This document shows, one piece after another, positions 35,709 to 45,356 of a stretch of DNA of 62,140 nucleotides; the stretch's first letter is position 1, and every line of letters begins with the position of its first letter. The stretch is taken from contig JAFTQW010000031.1 in NCBI GenBank assembly GCA_017462565.1, positions 1-62,140 on the forward strand, written 5' to 3'. The notes under the pieces were generated by a model. That model was not told where the DNA came from. It ran no database searches and was given only the letters and a program-made list of their open reading frames with translations. The position numbers were made by a program, and so were the translations under genes. The stretch comes from Ruminococcus sp. GTDB taxonomy: Bacteria > Bacillota > Clostridia > Oscillospirales > Ruminococcaceae.

Positions 35709-36917
35709 ATGGAATTTTTTAACGGAATCCTTTCGATTCACGGTGTTTCCTTCCTTATGGTTTCGGTTATCGCAATTGCGGCTTTGGGATATATATTGGG
35801 AAGAATCACTATTAAAGGAGTATCTCTTGGTACAGCCGGAGTTTTTATAGTTGCTCTTATTTACGGCTGTGTTTTCTATAAAAATCTTTCCAGTGAGATC
35901 AATACAGATTTTGTGGCAAATGCGTTGAAAATCGTTGATAACCTTGGACTTATTCTTTTTGTTACCGCAGTAGGCTTTATCGCCGGACCCAACTTCTTTG
36001 GTAATTTTAAGAAAAATTTCAAGTCGTATGTTGTGCTTGCCGTAATAATCATTTTAAGCGGCGGACTTGCCTGCGTAGGCTGTATATTAGTCGGAAGAAA
36101 TTTTACTACCCTTTCAAACGACGAATTTACGGCTATGCTTACAGGAATCTTGTCCGGAGCTCTTACAAGCACCCCAGGTTTTTCTGCTACAAAAGACGCT
36201 GTAGCAACAGAACATCTTCAGAGTCTGGTTTCAGTAGGCTACGGTATTGCTTACATTTTCGGAGTTATAGGCGTTGTTCTTTTTGTACAGATAATTCCTA
36301 AAGTTCTCAAAGCAGATATTAAAGCAGAGCGTGAAAAGCTGGTAGTTTCTGATTCAAAATCCGGAAAAAAAGCATATAACGGAAAGCTTATTGAAATGGA
36401 CGATTTCGGAATCATGCCATTTGCACTTGCAGCTGTTATAGGTATTATAATAGGTTCATTCAAGTTCAAGAATTTTTCACTTTCAACAACTGGCGGTTGC
36501 CTGCTGACTTCATTGATATTCGGTCATTTTGGAAGATGCGGAAAAATATCTATCATGCCTAAGGATTCAACCCTTAAGGTTTTCCGCGAGCTTGGACTGA
36601 TGTTTTTCCTTATAGGCGCAGGTGTTTCAGGCGGAGCGAAATTTGTTCAGTATTTCAAAGCTATCTATTTTGTTTACGGAATCATAATGACAATTGTACC
36701 AATGGTTATAGGTTTTATTTTTGCAAAATACGTTCTCAAACTCAGTCTGTTCAACAATCTTGGTTCGCTCACAGGAGGTATGACATCAACTCCGGCACTT
36801 GGTACTCTCATCAGTACATCCGGAACCGAAAACGTTGCTTCAGCTTACGCAGCAACATATCCTGTTGCACTTATTTCAGTTGTACTCGTTTCACAATTTT
36901 TGATAATGCTTTTCTAA
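35709..36917 (+). CDS. AspT/YidE-family carrier, putative dicarboxylate exporter
   Basis: A 402-residue membrane protein with about ten spans arranged as two related halves, each with the family pattern (GVSLGTAGVFIVALIYG; SGALTSTPGFSATKD; GLMFFLIGAGVSGGAKFV; SLTGGMTSTPALG). AspT-family carriers exchange aspartate/alanine or succinate. Typical members are about 560 residues with two central RCK domains; only a short cytoplasmic loop (EREKLVVSDSKSGKKAYNGK) is present here. Directly after the fumarate reductase genes, succinate export is the obvious guess. Substrate is inference. Confidence 0.8.
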   Translation: MEFFNGILSIHGVSFLMVSVIAIAALGYILGRITIKGVSLGTAGVFIVALIYGCVFYKNLSSEINTDFVANALKIVDNLGLILFVTAVGFIAGPNFFGNFKKNFKSYVVLAVIIILSGGLACVGCILVGRNFTTLSNDEFTAMLTGILSGALTSTPGFSATKDAVATEHLQSLVSVGYGIAYIFGVIGVVLFVQIIPKVLKADIKAEREKLVVSDSKSGKKAYNGKLIEMDDFGIMPFALAAVIGIIIGSFKFKNFSLSTTGGCLLTSLIFGHFGRCGKISIMPKDSTLKVFRELGLMFFLIGAGVSGGAKFVQYFKAIYFVYGIIMTIVPMVIGFIFAKYVLKLSLFNNLGSLTGGMTSTPALGTLISTSGTENVASAYAATYPVALISVVLVSQFLIMLF

Positions 36918-37033
36918 GAGCGTATTGATTAAATCCAATAAATTAAAATACAGTACCTCCGATCTTTAGGTCGGTACTAATATAGAAGTTTTTCAACAAC
37001 TATTATGTAAAGACCTATACAGCGGGCTATATC

Positions 37034-37080
37034 AAAAAGGCAGATACTTCAACGAGAGATATCTGCCTTTTTATTTTTTC
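37034..37080 (+). terminator. Terminator at end of the fumC-frd-carrier operon
   Basis: A 13-bp perfect stem (AAAAAGGCAGATA and complement) is followed by TTTTTATTTTTT. It also marks the end of the ordinary chromosome block before the accessory region. Confidence 0.9.
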
Positions 37081-37112
37081 GATTCTTATTTTGAGTTGTG
37101 ATATATTTATTC

Positions 37113-37970
37113 TCAGACTGATGTATCTTCAAGTGAAACCGTATGATTTTGTGCTTCGTTATTAGTGTAGTAGATTGCAATAGGCGTTATTATATATAGA
37201 TTATCATCCGATAGTGGCAAAATCGATCTTAGACTTTCATTTATGCCATGTTGTAAAGAAGCAAATGCGTTACTATTATCTTCTATATGAGTATCTTTGC
37301 CAATGATATTGGTGACATATCCTAAACAAGTCATTGATCCACCGTATTTAAAACCAAAGGATTCAGGATAGTCCCTTAAATACCTATCATCAATTGGTAT
37401 AATATACCCTTTGTTGGAAATATACATTCTATCACATGGTAGTATATTGTGAAGAAGTTTTATTATATCATCAATTTCTTTATACTTATTATCTATAGCA
37501 TCTTTAGCAACTCTTTTCCTTCTGCTGATCTCTTGCTGATTGTTTCTGCGTGCTTTTCTATTTAGTGATTCAAATTCGGTATCAATTTGTATTTTAATCT
37601 TTTTCAACTCTTCTTTTTTTATAAAATCAATTAATCCATTTTCATTAAAGTAGGAAACCAATGATTTGAAATCAATATATTGGAAATCACCGGATATCTC
37701 AACGTATTCTTCTAAATCTTTGACTTGTGCTTTGTTTAAGTGTTCAGAAATATAATCATAAGCAATATTGTAAGCAGCATCATGAAGAGTTTTTTGAACT
37801 ATATCCTTTGACACATGATTATCGTGTGTACCGTTTGTTTTTGTATGTTCATAGTCAAATTCTGCTTCTGCACCGAAAAAGCGATAAAATGTACTACTTA
37901 ATTTTGCAAGTGCTTCAACCTTTGTTTCTTTATCAAATGATTTTCCGCTACTGTTTTCGTTTTCATTCAT
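37113..37970 (-). CDS. Hypothetical protein (DUF6414-like)
   Basis: A 285-residue protein if started at the ATG at 37970; an in-frame TTG at 37985 is possible and lies closer to an AAGG. It has no membrane segment, a Lys/Arg-rich coiled middle (LNRKARRNNQQEISRRKRV) and a C-terminal domain with FKYGGSMTCLGYVTNIIGKD and NLYIITPIAIYYTN. It resembles DUF6414-type proteins of mobile regions, by memory. A MITE-like element begins about 20 bases upstream, so its native promoter may have been displaced. Confidence 0.6.
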   Translation of the reverse strand: MNENENSSGKSFDKETKVEALAKLSSTFYRFFGAEAEFDYEHTKTNGTHDNHVSKDIVQKTLHDAAYNIAYDYISEHLNKAQVKDLEEYVEISGDFQYIDFKSLVSYFNENGLIDFIKKEELKKIKIQIDTEFESLNRKARRNNQQEISRRKRVAKDAIDNKYKEIDDIIKLLHNILPCDRMYISNKGYIIPIDDRYLRDYPESFGFKYGGSMTCLGYVTNIIGKDTHIEDNSNAFASLQHGINESLRSILPLSDDNLYIITPIAIYYTNNEAQNHTVSLEDTSV

Positions 37971-38004
37971 GAATTCTGTAATCAAGCCTTGCTAAACTTG
38001 CGAT

Positions 38005-38260
38005 ATGATAGAATTAAGGAAGCACTGATTAAATCCAGTGCGCAGATTGCGCCGTCAGATTTTAATCTGTCGGTCAGCCCCTCTGTCAGCTTCGCTGACA
38101 CCTCCCCTGCAAGGGGAGACCACGTCAGATTGTATAGAAATGACGCAGGCAGGCTGACGCCTGTCAAGGAATTTCTGTGCAAGATGACGGGAAATATGCA
38201 AGCAAGATGCGTGCTGAGCCATCAGGCGTGATTTAATCAGTGATTCCTTAACTATATCAT
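38005..38260. mobile_element. MITE-like element with long terminal inverted repeats
   Basis: Core ends at 38014-38035 and 38230-38251 are a 22-bp inverted repeat (TTAAGGAA-CACTGATTAAATC) with one mismatch. It extends outward through three mismatches to ATGATA/TATCAT at 38005 and 38260. The interior has further palindromes, including CTGTCAGCTTCGCTGACA and CTCCCCTGCAAGGGGAG, and no credible gene. Such palindrome-rich 0.2-kb units are known from ruminococci and related gut Firmicutes. It would be moved by a transposase supplied elsewhere. Confidence 0.8.
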
Positions 38261-38302
38261 TATTCAGATATAAGAAATACTTCAAAACAATTCGTCTCCT
38301 AT

Positions 38303-39124
38303 TTAGTTAAAGCATTCTTCCAATATTTTATTAAGCTGAATCCTCAGTATATCAAATGATACATTTAAATCCAGCGTCCTCGCCCCAATCCTGTTCCCGC
38401 CAATCACAAACGGCTCGCCCTCCGGAAACACCTCGTCCTCGGTCTTGGCATAGAGCAGAAGCCCCGACACATTGCCCGTATTTGCAGTATCCATATTCTT
38501 AACATAGGCAAATATCTGATACAGATGTGCAGAGCGCAAGGTTTCTTTCGTGTAGTTCTGTGACAGTGACTTGCCGCAATACTTGGCATCAATGATAAGC
38601 GTTTTATCGCCTTTCTGCAAGGTGATATCTGTCTGCATTGTTGGAAGAAACTGTATCATCGTTTCATCTGGCTGTTCGGTAAGATTCCATTTCACCTGTG
38701 CAGACTTCGGATTCAGTTCGGGGTGATGCTGTTTGTAATACTCCAGAATGAACTTCTCATAAATCCGCTCCATATGCTCATCAGAAAAGGCAAGAAGTTT
38801 ATAGCTGCCGTCCTCTGTGGTCTGGAGCATTCCGTTCAGCACCAGATAGCAGATATTCAGTAGTAGCTCATAGTTGCGGTTATTTCGCTGATAGATCAGC
38901 CTGTTCCGCGCAATATGATCGGGCTGGATCAGCTTAACATTACCAAAGAATACTATCAGCTTTTTGAGTGCCTGTTTTCTTTCAGGTGCAACGTCTTCGG
39001 CACGAATAAGCCTATGTATCGTGACTTTCAGTATTTGATTATACAGGTTGTCCTCGGAGAACTCGTCAAACTCGCAGGATAGTTTCTGCTTTTGCTGAAC
39101 CTTTAACTTAATCGTATTGCTCAT
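38303..39124 (-). pseudogene. 5'-truncated mcrC (restriction system subunit)
   Basis: The 273-residue frame matches the middle and C-terminal part of McrC-like proteins: LSCEFDEFSEDNLYNQILK at the start, then the PD-(D/E)xK nuclease-like core MQTDITLQKGDKTLIIDAKYCG (catalytic Asp, then DxK). The N-terminal 80-150 residues normal for McrC are absent, and the partner McrB GTPase gene is missing. The frame opens two bases after the stop of the broken CHAT gene, so a deletion or recombination joined two damaged defence genes. Without McrB it is probably non-functional. Confidence 0.8.
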
Positions 39125-39126
39125 AT

Positions 39127-41553
39127 TCAGCTACTAACATCCCATTTGCATACTATAAAAAAACCGGAAAAACGTTCTAATATACTATTTAAGACTCCGT
39201 TTGATGTTTCGATTGAGCCTCCGTGTGGAATTTCAGAACTACATGAAATAAGTACTAAGCAGTCACATTTTATGCCGTTCAGTAAATCACTCATATCAAT
39301 TGATTTATTAATTCCTTCAATTCTATAGGCTCCAGAGATAGAATGACTAGACTGAGCAGAATCTCCATGACCGTACATGATTACAACATTTAACGCTTTA
39401 TTTTGTAATTGCGCCACCTTAATATTCTCAATATTCTCAGTATTGTCACAATTATTTTCAAGCAGAACAATATCTGAACTATTCTTGGATTCAATGTAAC
39501 TGGAAATAGTATTTATGATTAGTCTTAAATTACTATCTTTATTATTTCCAATGCACCTATTTATTATCCCATGTGCTTTAATTCTTTGATTATTCAGCAG
39601 TGAGGATAAATCCAGCAATCTAATTAAAGCATTAACATGTTCTGTGGTGTATTTTTCTTTAACCTTTACATTTGATAATGAAAACATTCCATAATTAGAA
39701 TCTAAAATGAAGAATAGCGTCGAAACTTTATCTTGCTTCTCTATAAAACTCCTAAGAAATAGAAAACCGCTTTTAGTTATTCTTTCTGTTATGGAATGTA
39801 GTGCATCAGTAGCTGTACTAATTCCTTGCATTATTTCACAAAATTTATATATTAGCGATTTGAGTTCATTTGTATCACAGTAATTGTATTCATTACTAAC
39901 GCTCTCATTGGTTATAATGTATTCAAGTACTCCGAAAGTAGTAATATAGTTCATGTAAACAACATCGTTGTCCTTCAAGTGTTATTGAATAACATCTATC
40001 GATATTGCTTCATAGTATTTTAGTCCCATATAATGTGGATGGCACTGTATTAATTTGTTCTTAATCGCATTGATCTCACGTGCCAGGTCATTTAGAGAAT
40101 CAAAAGACCCGCCAGATTATTGTGTACTTTTGTATTCTTGAAGCAGGATATCATATTTTTCTCTTAAAGGTTTATATTCTTGCTCATCGCAAATAACACT
40201 ATAGAGATTCTTTTGTTCGATAATAGAACGAGGAGATAGCTTGAATAATAGTTCGTTTTTCATCTTTGAAACATAATCCATCAAGTAATGCAAATCTGGT
40301 GAGCTTTCCACCATCAGCAAAATATCAAGATATAATTTCATTATTTTAATTGAATAGATGCTTAATTCAGAGTGCTCCTCGATTTGGGAAACATTACGTT
40401 GTTCTTTGATATCCTGATATGATAGTTCAATAAATTTAAGTGCCAAGCAAATATCTTCTATCGTAAAATTACCAGTTACCAGAATATTAAATGCCCAAGA
40501 ATATGCCACCTTATGCCTTATATCTTGGCGGAAATCAAGCTGTTTTAAGACTTCGTTTCCGTATCGCTTTATTAAACATATTGCCTGATCAGATTCTTTT
40601 TTTCGGAAATGAATCATGGAGGCATTTACTAAATCGCCTTCTCAATTGGGACCTTTTTGTTCAATGTTATCGTAGAACCTATGTAGCTATGTTGCTGTAT
40701 CCTGATTTATAATCGCTAAAGTATCAGACAAGTTGGAATTCATTTTATTGATTTTAGCGGAAAAAACAATCCAAAATTCTTCATCTTGAACGATTAATTC
40801 TCTGATGCTATTTTCTGATAAATATAGACTGATAATATTAACGCTTTCTTCAAGAAATGGTTTAATTTCATCAACTTTTCGGCAGTAGTATGATGCAGAG
40901 ATTACGAACATTATACCTTCATGTTTACGACCTATTTTGTATTGAATATAGCCCCATGACAATAATCCGAAATATAGTGATAACAGTTTTATTCATCGTT
41001 GCTATTATCGTCGCTAAACTCAACTATACTTAAAGAAAAGTCATTTGCTTTTTGATATCTACCCTTATTTGCAAAGATAATTGATATATAGTACCTGCAT
41101 ATAGTTCAGCAAAAGCTACTGTGCTGCTGCTTTTTCTAATTATTTCAAACTGCTGTTTCACAATTTCGTTTAACGTATCATTTGAACGCTCATTATACAT
41201 TGACACAATACTCATGTTTTTTGAATGTATCAAGGTATTAGTAATTGCAGCATATATTTCGGAATCAACGTACATTATTGACACTATTCCTGAGATACAG
41301 CGTTGATATTTAGACTCTTCTATATATTTAAGACTTTTTTCTATTTTTTCAGGAAAAACCAGATTATCTTTTTCTTTCTTGTATTGATAAAAATTGAAAG
41401 ACTGCTTCTGAAATCAATTATGTGTATTCTTGCATTGCCGTGTTTTTGCTCTAATATATCCGAAATTAAAATCTCAGATGAAAGCACAGATGATGACGAA
41501 GCATCTAAACACAAACAAAAGTAATCTTCAAACTTTTTTCCTTGAATATCCAT
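39127..41553 (-). pseudogene. Broken large TPR-like/CHAT (caspase-like) gene
   Basis: One ancestral gene of about 800 codons is readable in pieces. It starts at ATG 41553 behind AAAGGTGAAGA (MDIQGKKFEDYF). It shifts frame near 41395 into QYKKEKDNLVFPEKIEKSLK, again near 41060 into FANKGRYQKANDFSLSIVE, and again near 41000 into LLSLYFGLLSWGYIQYKIGR. It then meets in-frame stops near 40640 and at 40117, and ends with a separate frame from 39978. Middle pieces are helical, TPR-like. The last piece is a CHAT protease fold with His in VIMYGHGDSAQ, Cys in CLVLISCSSE, and the closing VCKWDVSS, after which the normal C-terminus is cut off. It was probably a defence-type caspase-like effector; it is now dead. 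Confidence 0.8.
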
Positions 41554-41583
41554 TTCTTCACCTTTTTTCTATATATACATACC

Positions 41584-41831
41584 TCATTTCTGATTGATAG
41601 TATGGCTATCTAATTGTAATTCCTCTTCATCGGAATCGATTTCTGGAAAACCGTAAAGGTATATGAGTTTTTGTGTTGCCCTAAGAGTATATCCGTAATA
41701 CTGAATAATATCAGCTGGTATAGTCGCAGCCATTGCCCAACCGCCGGGAGCGCCTAAAGCGGCTGAGATGCAAGATAGTCCTTTTTATCTTTCACGCGAT
41801 AATCCTCATCTTCTTTTAGATTTTTACTCAT
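41584..41831 (-). pseudogene. EcsC-like fragment with frameshift
   Basis: From ATG 41831 the frame reads MSKNLKEDEDYRVKDKKDYL, then must shift near 41770 to continue SAALGAPGGWAMAATIPADI and YGYTLRATQKLIYLYGFPEI before a stop at 41584. The second part resembles EcsC-family proteins of Firmicutes (weak, from memory). It is too short for a whole protein. Confidence 0.5.
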
Positions 41832-41887
41832 CTATCACTATTATACTTCATATATCCCGAAAAAGCAACCCATTTTCCGTATATACG

Positions 41888-41930
41888 CAAAAATCCCCTC
41901 CATCAGAAAATGACTTCCAGCAGAGGGGAT
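41888..41930 (-). terminator. Terminator of the recombinase remnant
   Basis: On the minus strand ATCCCCTC and GAGGGGAT form an 8-bp stem followed by TTTTT, 12 bases after the recombinase stop codon. Confidence 0.75.
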
Positions 41931-41941
41931 AATACATATAT

Positions 41942-42470
41942 TCAGTTTTTAACATCAACCGTAACACCAGACTTAAACTCAAACACCAGCTTGTCTTCGT
42001 AAACCGTGACCCTTTTAAGCAGATGCTTCACCAGTGTTTCATCAAACTCAGTAATACTGCTGGGTTGTGATATAATAAAATCCTGCAATTCCTTGATGCG
42101 TTCAAAATAATCACTTCGGGGTACATCGTCCATCATTGCCTTTTCCTTCTGTTCTCGAAGCCGGAATATCTATTGTGATATGTCATCATAGTCCTCTCGT
42201 TGGCTTTCCTTATCAATCAACTGTTGCTGAAGTTCATCAAGCTGTGCCTGAATATTTTCTGCTGAATCTGGATTACTCATGTGAAAAACTTCTGTGATGT
42301 TTTTCTGTAGACTCCCTGCTGCCGCCAATAAGCTGATTTAAGGCTGTGACAAAGGTTTGCTTCAATACATCTTCATAAATTGTTCGTGCATGACACTCAC
42401 CCTTTTTATCCAATCTTGAAGTGCAGCGCCAAACAATAGACTTGCAGCCACGATTATTCCAATGCACTGG
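41942..42470 (-). pseudogene. C-terminal remnant of a large serine recombinase
   Basis: The frame from about 42465 encodes a recombinase zinc-ribbon segment (GCKSIVWRCTSRLDKKGECH, TIYEDVLKQTFVTALNQLIGG). After a frame change it continues through a coiled coil (QLDELQQQLIDKESQREDYDD), an in-frame TAG near 42171, and the typical C-terminal tail LVKHLLKRVTVYEDKLVFEF. The whole catalytic N-terminal half is missing. It marks the scar of an integrated element. Confidence 0.85.
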
Positions 42471-42471
42471 T

Positions 42472-43074
42472 AAAAAATTTGAACAGAATATTGATAAAGG
42501 CATTGCCTTGCTGACTGAATGTGCAGACGGCGGTGATGCTTTTTCCTGTTACAAACTTGGAAATCTTTATCTCAAGGGTGAAATTGTAAATCAGGATTTA
42601 GATAAGGCAAAAAAGTATTTGTTGTCCGCTGAGGATAACGAGTACACACAATACGCTCTCGGAAAGTTATACTTACAGACAGAGAAGTATGATATACAAA
42701 AAACAGTTGAGTATTTTGAAAAGTCCAGCGATAAGAATATATGGTCAAGCTATCAATTGGTCAGGCTTTACCTTTTGGGTTCTGATGGACTTGAAAAAGA
42801 TAAAGAAAAAGCTATGCATTATCTGAATTTATCCGCAGAGCATGGAAATGAGTATGTTCAGAATATTTTGGACGATCAGGAAAAGTTTGAAAATGAAATG
42901 CTTGCAAATACCATATTCAGCTTGTTTGTAAATCTCAGCAGATGCATAGAGGAAGACTATCATCACAAGTTCCAATCAGGCAGAAAAATGATAGACAGCA
43001 AGCTGCGGAGAATGATTCAGGAGAAGAATCAGGCTCTTGGTATTAAAGAAAATTTCTCACATCAACAGTATTAA
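42472..43074 (+). pseudogene. 3' remnant of a Sel1-repeat relaxase
   Basis: About 200 codons remain open, without a credible start or ribosome site. The first 150 residues are Sel1/TPR-like repeats (YKLGNLYLKGEIVNQDLDKA, LGKLYLQTEKYDIQKTVEYF, AMHYLNLSAEHGNEYVQNIL). The tail (SLFVNLSRCIEEDY, DSKLRRMIQEKNQALGI) is that of mobilisation relaxases of clostridial elements. The frame begins exactly where the opposite-strand recombinase remnant ends, a recombination junction near 42470. Confidence 0.75.
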
Positions 43075-43155
43075 TTTATAAAATATACAAATTTTATTGA
43101 AAATAATGTTTGTGTGTGATATAATTATAGCAGTTTAATTGAATGGAGATCCAAA

Positions 43156-43932
43156 ATGGGAGAAATTTATTTTACAAGGAAATTAACTCAATATAATCCA
43201 TTTTCGGAAAACGGAAAATATGGTGACAATTGGGTTGGTATTTCATTGAATCGCAGCAGATATATAATGCCGTAAACCAATTTTCTTTATGGATGTGCAA
43301 TCGGAAGAAAGGTCGATTTCTGGGAATACAGGGTCATGGATTACATTAATTATAATCTGATGTACGACAGGAATATTATTTTTGTTGGCAGCAAACGGTT
43401 ATACAAAAAAGCTTTGAAGAAATATGGCGATCATTCAATATATGACAGGAAATTAAGACCTTATGAGAATAGGTTTGTGGTTCATAGTACAACGGCAGAA
43501 AATTACCAAAATATAAAAAAGCAGGGATGCATAAAATCGTGGAATATTCTAAAAAAGGAACTCCTCGATTTTGAAACTCAGCCGATAGGCGCTATGCTTG
43601 GCGATCCAGAAGATTTCAGAGATTATATAATGCTTGGCAGCGGAGTTCAATGCGAGGTAGTTGTATTATCCAAGCAGAAGAATCAGCTTTGCCACGATGC
43701 TGATGAGGAATATGCTTCGGGAGCGAGAATTTATTTTGACAACATAATTCTTGCGGAAAAAGGTTTGCTTGTTCGTGACGGTCTGCATTACAAAGTGAAA
43801 AACGAACTTCCGCTGGATTTAGCGTTATTTACCGCTACTATCGATAATATAAAGATAAACGGAAAAATTACTCCGAATACTTTTGCGGAGGCGGCGGATA
43901 TTAAATTTTCGGAATACATCAATATAACATAA
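43156..43932 (+). pseudogene. Nonsense-interrupted gene of unknown function
   Basis: From ATG 43156 the frame reads MGEIYFTRKLTQYNPFSENG and is stopped by TAA at 43274, but the same frame continues open to 43932 (258 codons with the stop replaced). The remaining part has RFVVHSTTAENYQNIKKQGC and EEYASGARIYFDNIILAEKG, which recall ADP-ribosyltransferase/RNA 2'-phosphotransferase-like folds; this is only a shape resemblance. A reinitiated product from ATG 43336 is possible. Confidence 0.6.
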
Positions 43933-43950
43933 AATTGAATATATAAATAT

Positions 43951-43994
43951 AAAGGCATATCAGGTTTATTTGTAAATCTGATATGCCTTTTTTT
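43951..43994 (+). terminator. Terminator before the first integrase
   Basis: A 13-bp stem (AAAGGCATATCAG and complement) is followed by TTTTTTT. Its T run touches the left 18-bp inverted repeat of the integrase. Confidence 0.88.
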
Positions 43995-44009
43995 CGTCAA
44001 TTTCGTCCA
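43992..44009 (+). repeat. Left inverted repeat of integrase 1
   Basis: TTTCGTCAATTTCGTCCA is an exact reverse complement of 45357-45374 on the other side of the integrase. It also contains an internal TTTCGTC direct duplication. Confidence 0.85.
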
Positions 44010-44050
44010 TTAGCGAGATGGTTTTGATGGCGAATTTGCGATAATTCTAA

Positions 44051-44074
44051 TTATATTATAACATAAATTTTGTA
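44051..44074 (+). repeat. Left copy of a 24-bp direct repeat around integrase 1
   Basis: It matches 45394-45417 in the same orientation at 22 of 24 positions (core TTATATTATA-CATAA-TTTTGTA). The copies could be attachment-site halves of a 1.34-kb integrase cassette. Confidence 0.6.
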
Positions 44075-44176
44075 AAAGTAAAGAGGTTTTTGAAAAAATT
44101 TGTACTGAAAACGAGATTTTAACATGGATTTAAGGCTGTTAAACCGTCAGATTTCAGTCAAAATGGGAGGCTTTTT

Positions 44177-45277
44177 ATGGCTAAAAGAGGAAGTAATATT
44201 TACAAACGTAAGGACGGACGATTTGAAGGTCGTGTGCCTGTCGGTTATCAGGAGAACGGAAAAATTAAGTACAAATCCGTATATGCAAAAACGCTTTCGG
44301 AAGTTAAGGAAAAAATGTTGGATGTGTATTCAATCAAGCAGAATCGGCCTGTTTCGGCAATAGAATTGACAGTCTGTGAAGCTGCCGAACAATGGCTTTC
44401 CTCCGCAAGACTCAGGGTTAAGGAATCAAGCTATGCCAATTATGCAAATATTGTAAGCAAGCATATTTTGCCTATTTTTGGCAGTGAAATAATGATAAAT
44501 ATGACCACGGGCAAGCTGAATGATTTTATTAACTTTAAGCTGACCAGCGGCAGACTTAATGGCAAAGGCGGACTTTCTGCAAAATCAGTACGTGATATTA
44601 TGACGGTATACCGCAGTATTGAGAATTATGCTGCGAAGGAGTATGGAATTCGTGAAACGCATTTTACTATGCCTAAAATTGAGAAAAAGCGGACGGATAT
44701 TTTGACTTCTGCTGAAAGAAAAAGACTTGAAAATTATTTGATTCACAATCAAAATAAAACAAATGTTGCAGTTATGCTTTGCCTTTTTACGGGACTCCGA
44801 GTAGGCGAACTTTGCGGCTTAAAATGGGAAGATATTGACTTTGATAATGCGGTTCTTTATGTAAAGAGAACTGTTCAGCGTGTAAGCAAAAACGGAAAGT
44901 CACAGGTAATCATCGGAACTCCCAAAAGTAAGACTTCTATTCGCACTGTTCCGATTCCCTCCTTTGTTTTGGATATTCTCAGAAATTATAAAAGCAGCGG
45001 TGATTTCTATATAATCACAGGAAAAAATAAGCCTACCGAGCCGAGAACTATGCAGAATAGATTTAAGGCGATTCTGAAATTATGCGGTATCAGAAATGTC
45101 AATTTTCATCTTCTTCGTCACACTTATGCAACTATCTGCATTGAAAAAGGTTTCGATCCCAAAACTCTCAGCGAACTGCTTGGTCATGCCGACGCTGCTA
45201 TAACTTTGAACAGGTACTGTCACCCTTCAATACAGATCAAGAAAGATTATGTTAGCCGTCTTTCGCTCACAGCTTAA
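44177..45277 (+). CDS. Tyrosine site-specific integrase 1
   Basis: A 366-residue tyrosine recombinase. It has an arm-binding N-terminus (SNIYKRKDGRFEGRVPVGYQ), a core-binding domain (about 65-165) and a catalytic domain with Arg in TGLRVGELCGLKW (about 210), HLLRHTYATIC (His-x-x-Arg, about 312), LLGHADA (His) and nucleophile Tyr in NRYCHPS (about 347); all catalytic residues are present. GGGAGG precedes the ATG. It is flanked by an 18-bp inverted repeat and, in a different register, by 24-bp direct repeats. No phage or conjugation genes accompany it. It lies just upstream of an AgrA-type gene, as does its near-twin at 49.6-50.6 kb. Confidence 0.93.
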   Translation: MAKRGSNIYKRKDGRFEGRVPVGYQENGKIKYKSVYAKTLSEVKEKMLDVYSIKQNRPVSAIELTVCEAAEQWLSSARLRVKESSYANYANIVSKHILPIFGSEIMINMTTGKLNDFINFKLTSGRLNGKGGLSAKSVRDIMTVYRSIENYAAKEYGIRETHFTMPKIEKKRTDILTSAERKRLENYLIHNQNKTNVAVMLCLFTGLRVGELCGLKWEDIDFDNAVLYVKRTVQRVSKNGKSQVIIGTPKSKTSIRTVPIPSFVLDILRNYKSSGDFYIITGKNKPTEPRTMQNRFKAILKLCGIRNVNFHLLRHTYATICIEKGFDPKTLSELLGHADAAITLNRYCHPSIQIKKDYVSRLSLTA

Positions 45278-45356
45278 TTTTTCAGCCGTCAGTTTTTGTA
45301 AACGCTGTATGCAAATAATACGAATTTTCGACAATATATTGCAGTATTTTGATATA

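Noticed and set aside
41341-41553. Programmed frameshift in the CHAT gene
   Set aside because: A slippery A-rich run exists near 41395, but the gene has several other frameshifts and stop codons, so decay is simpler.
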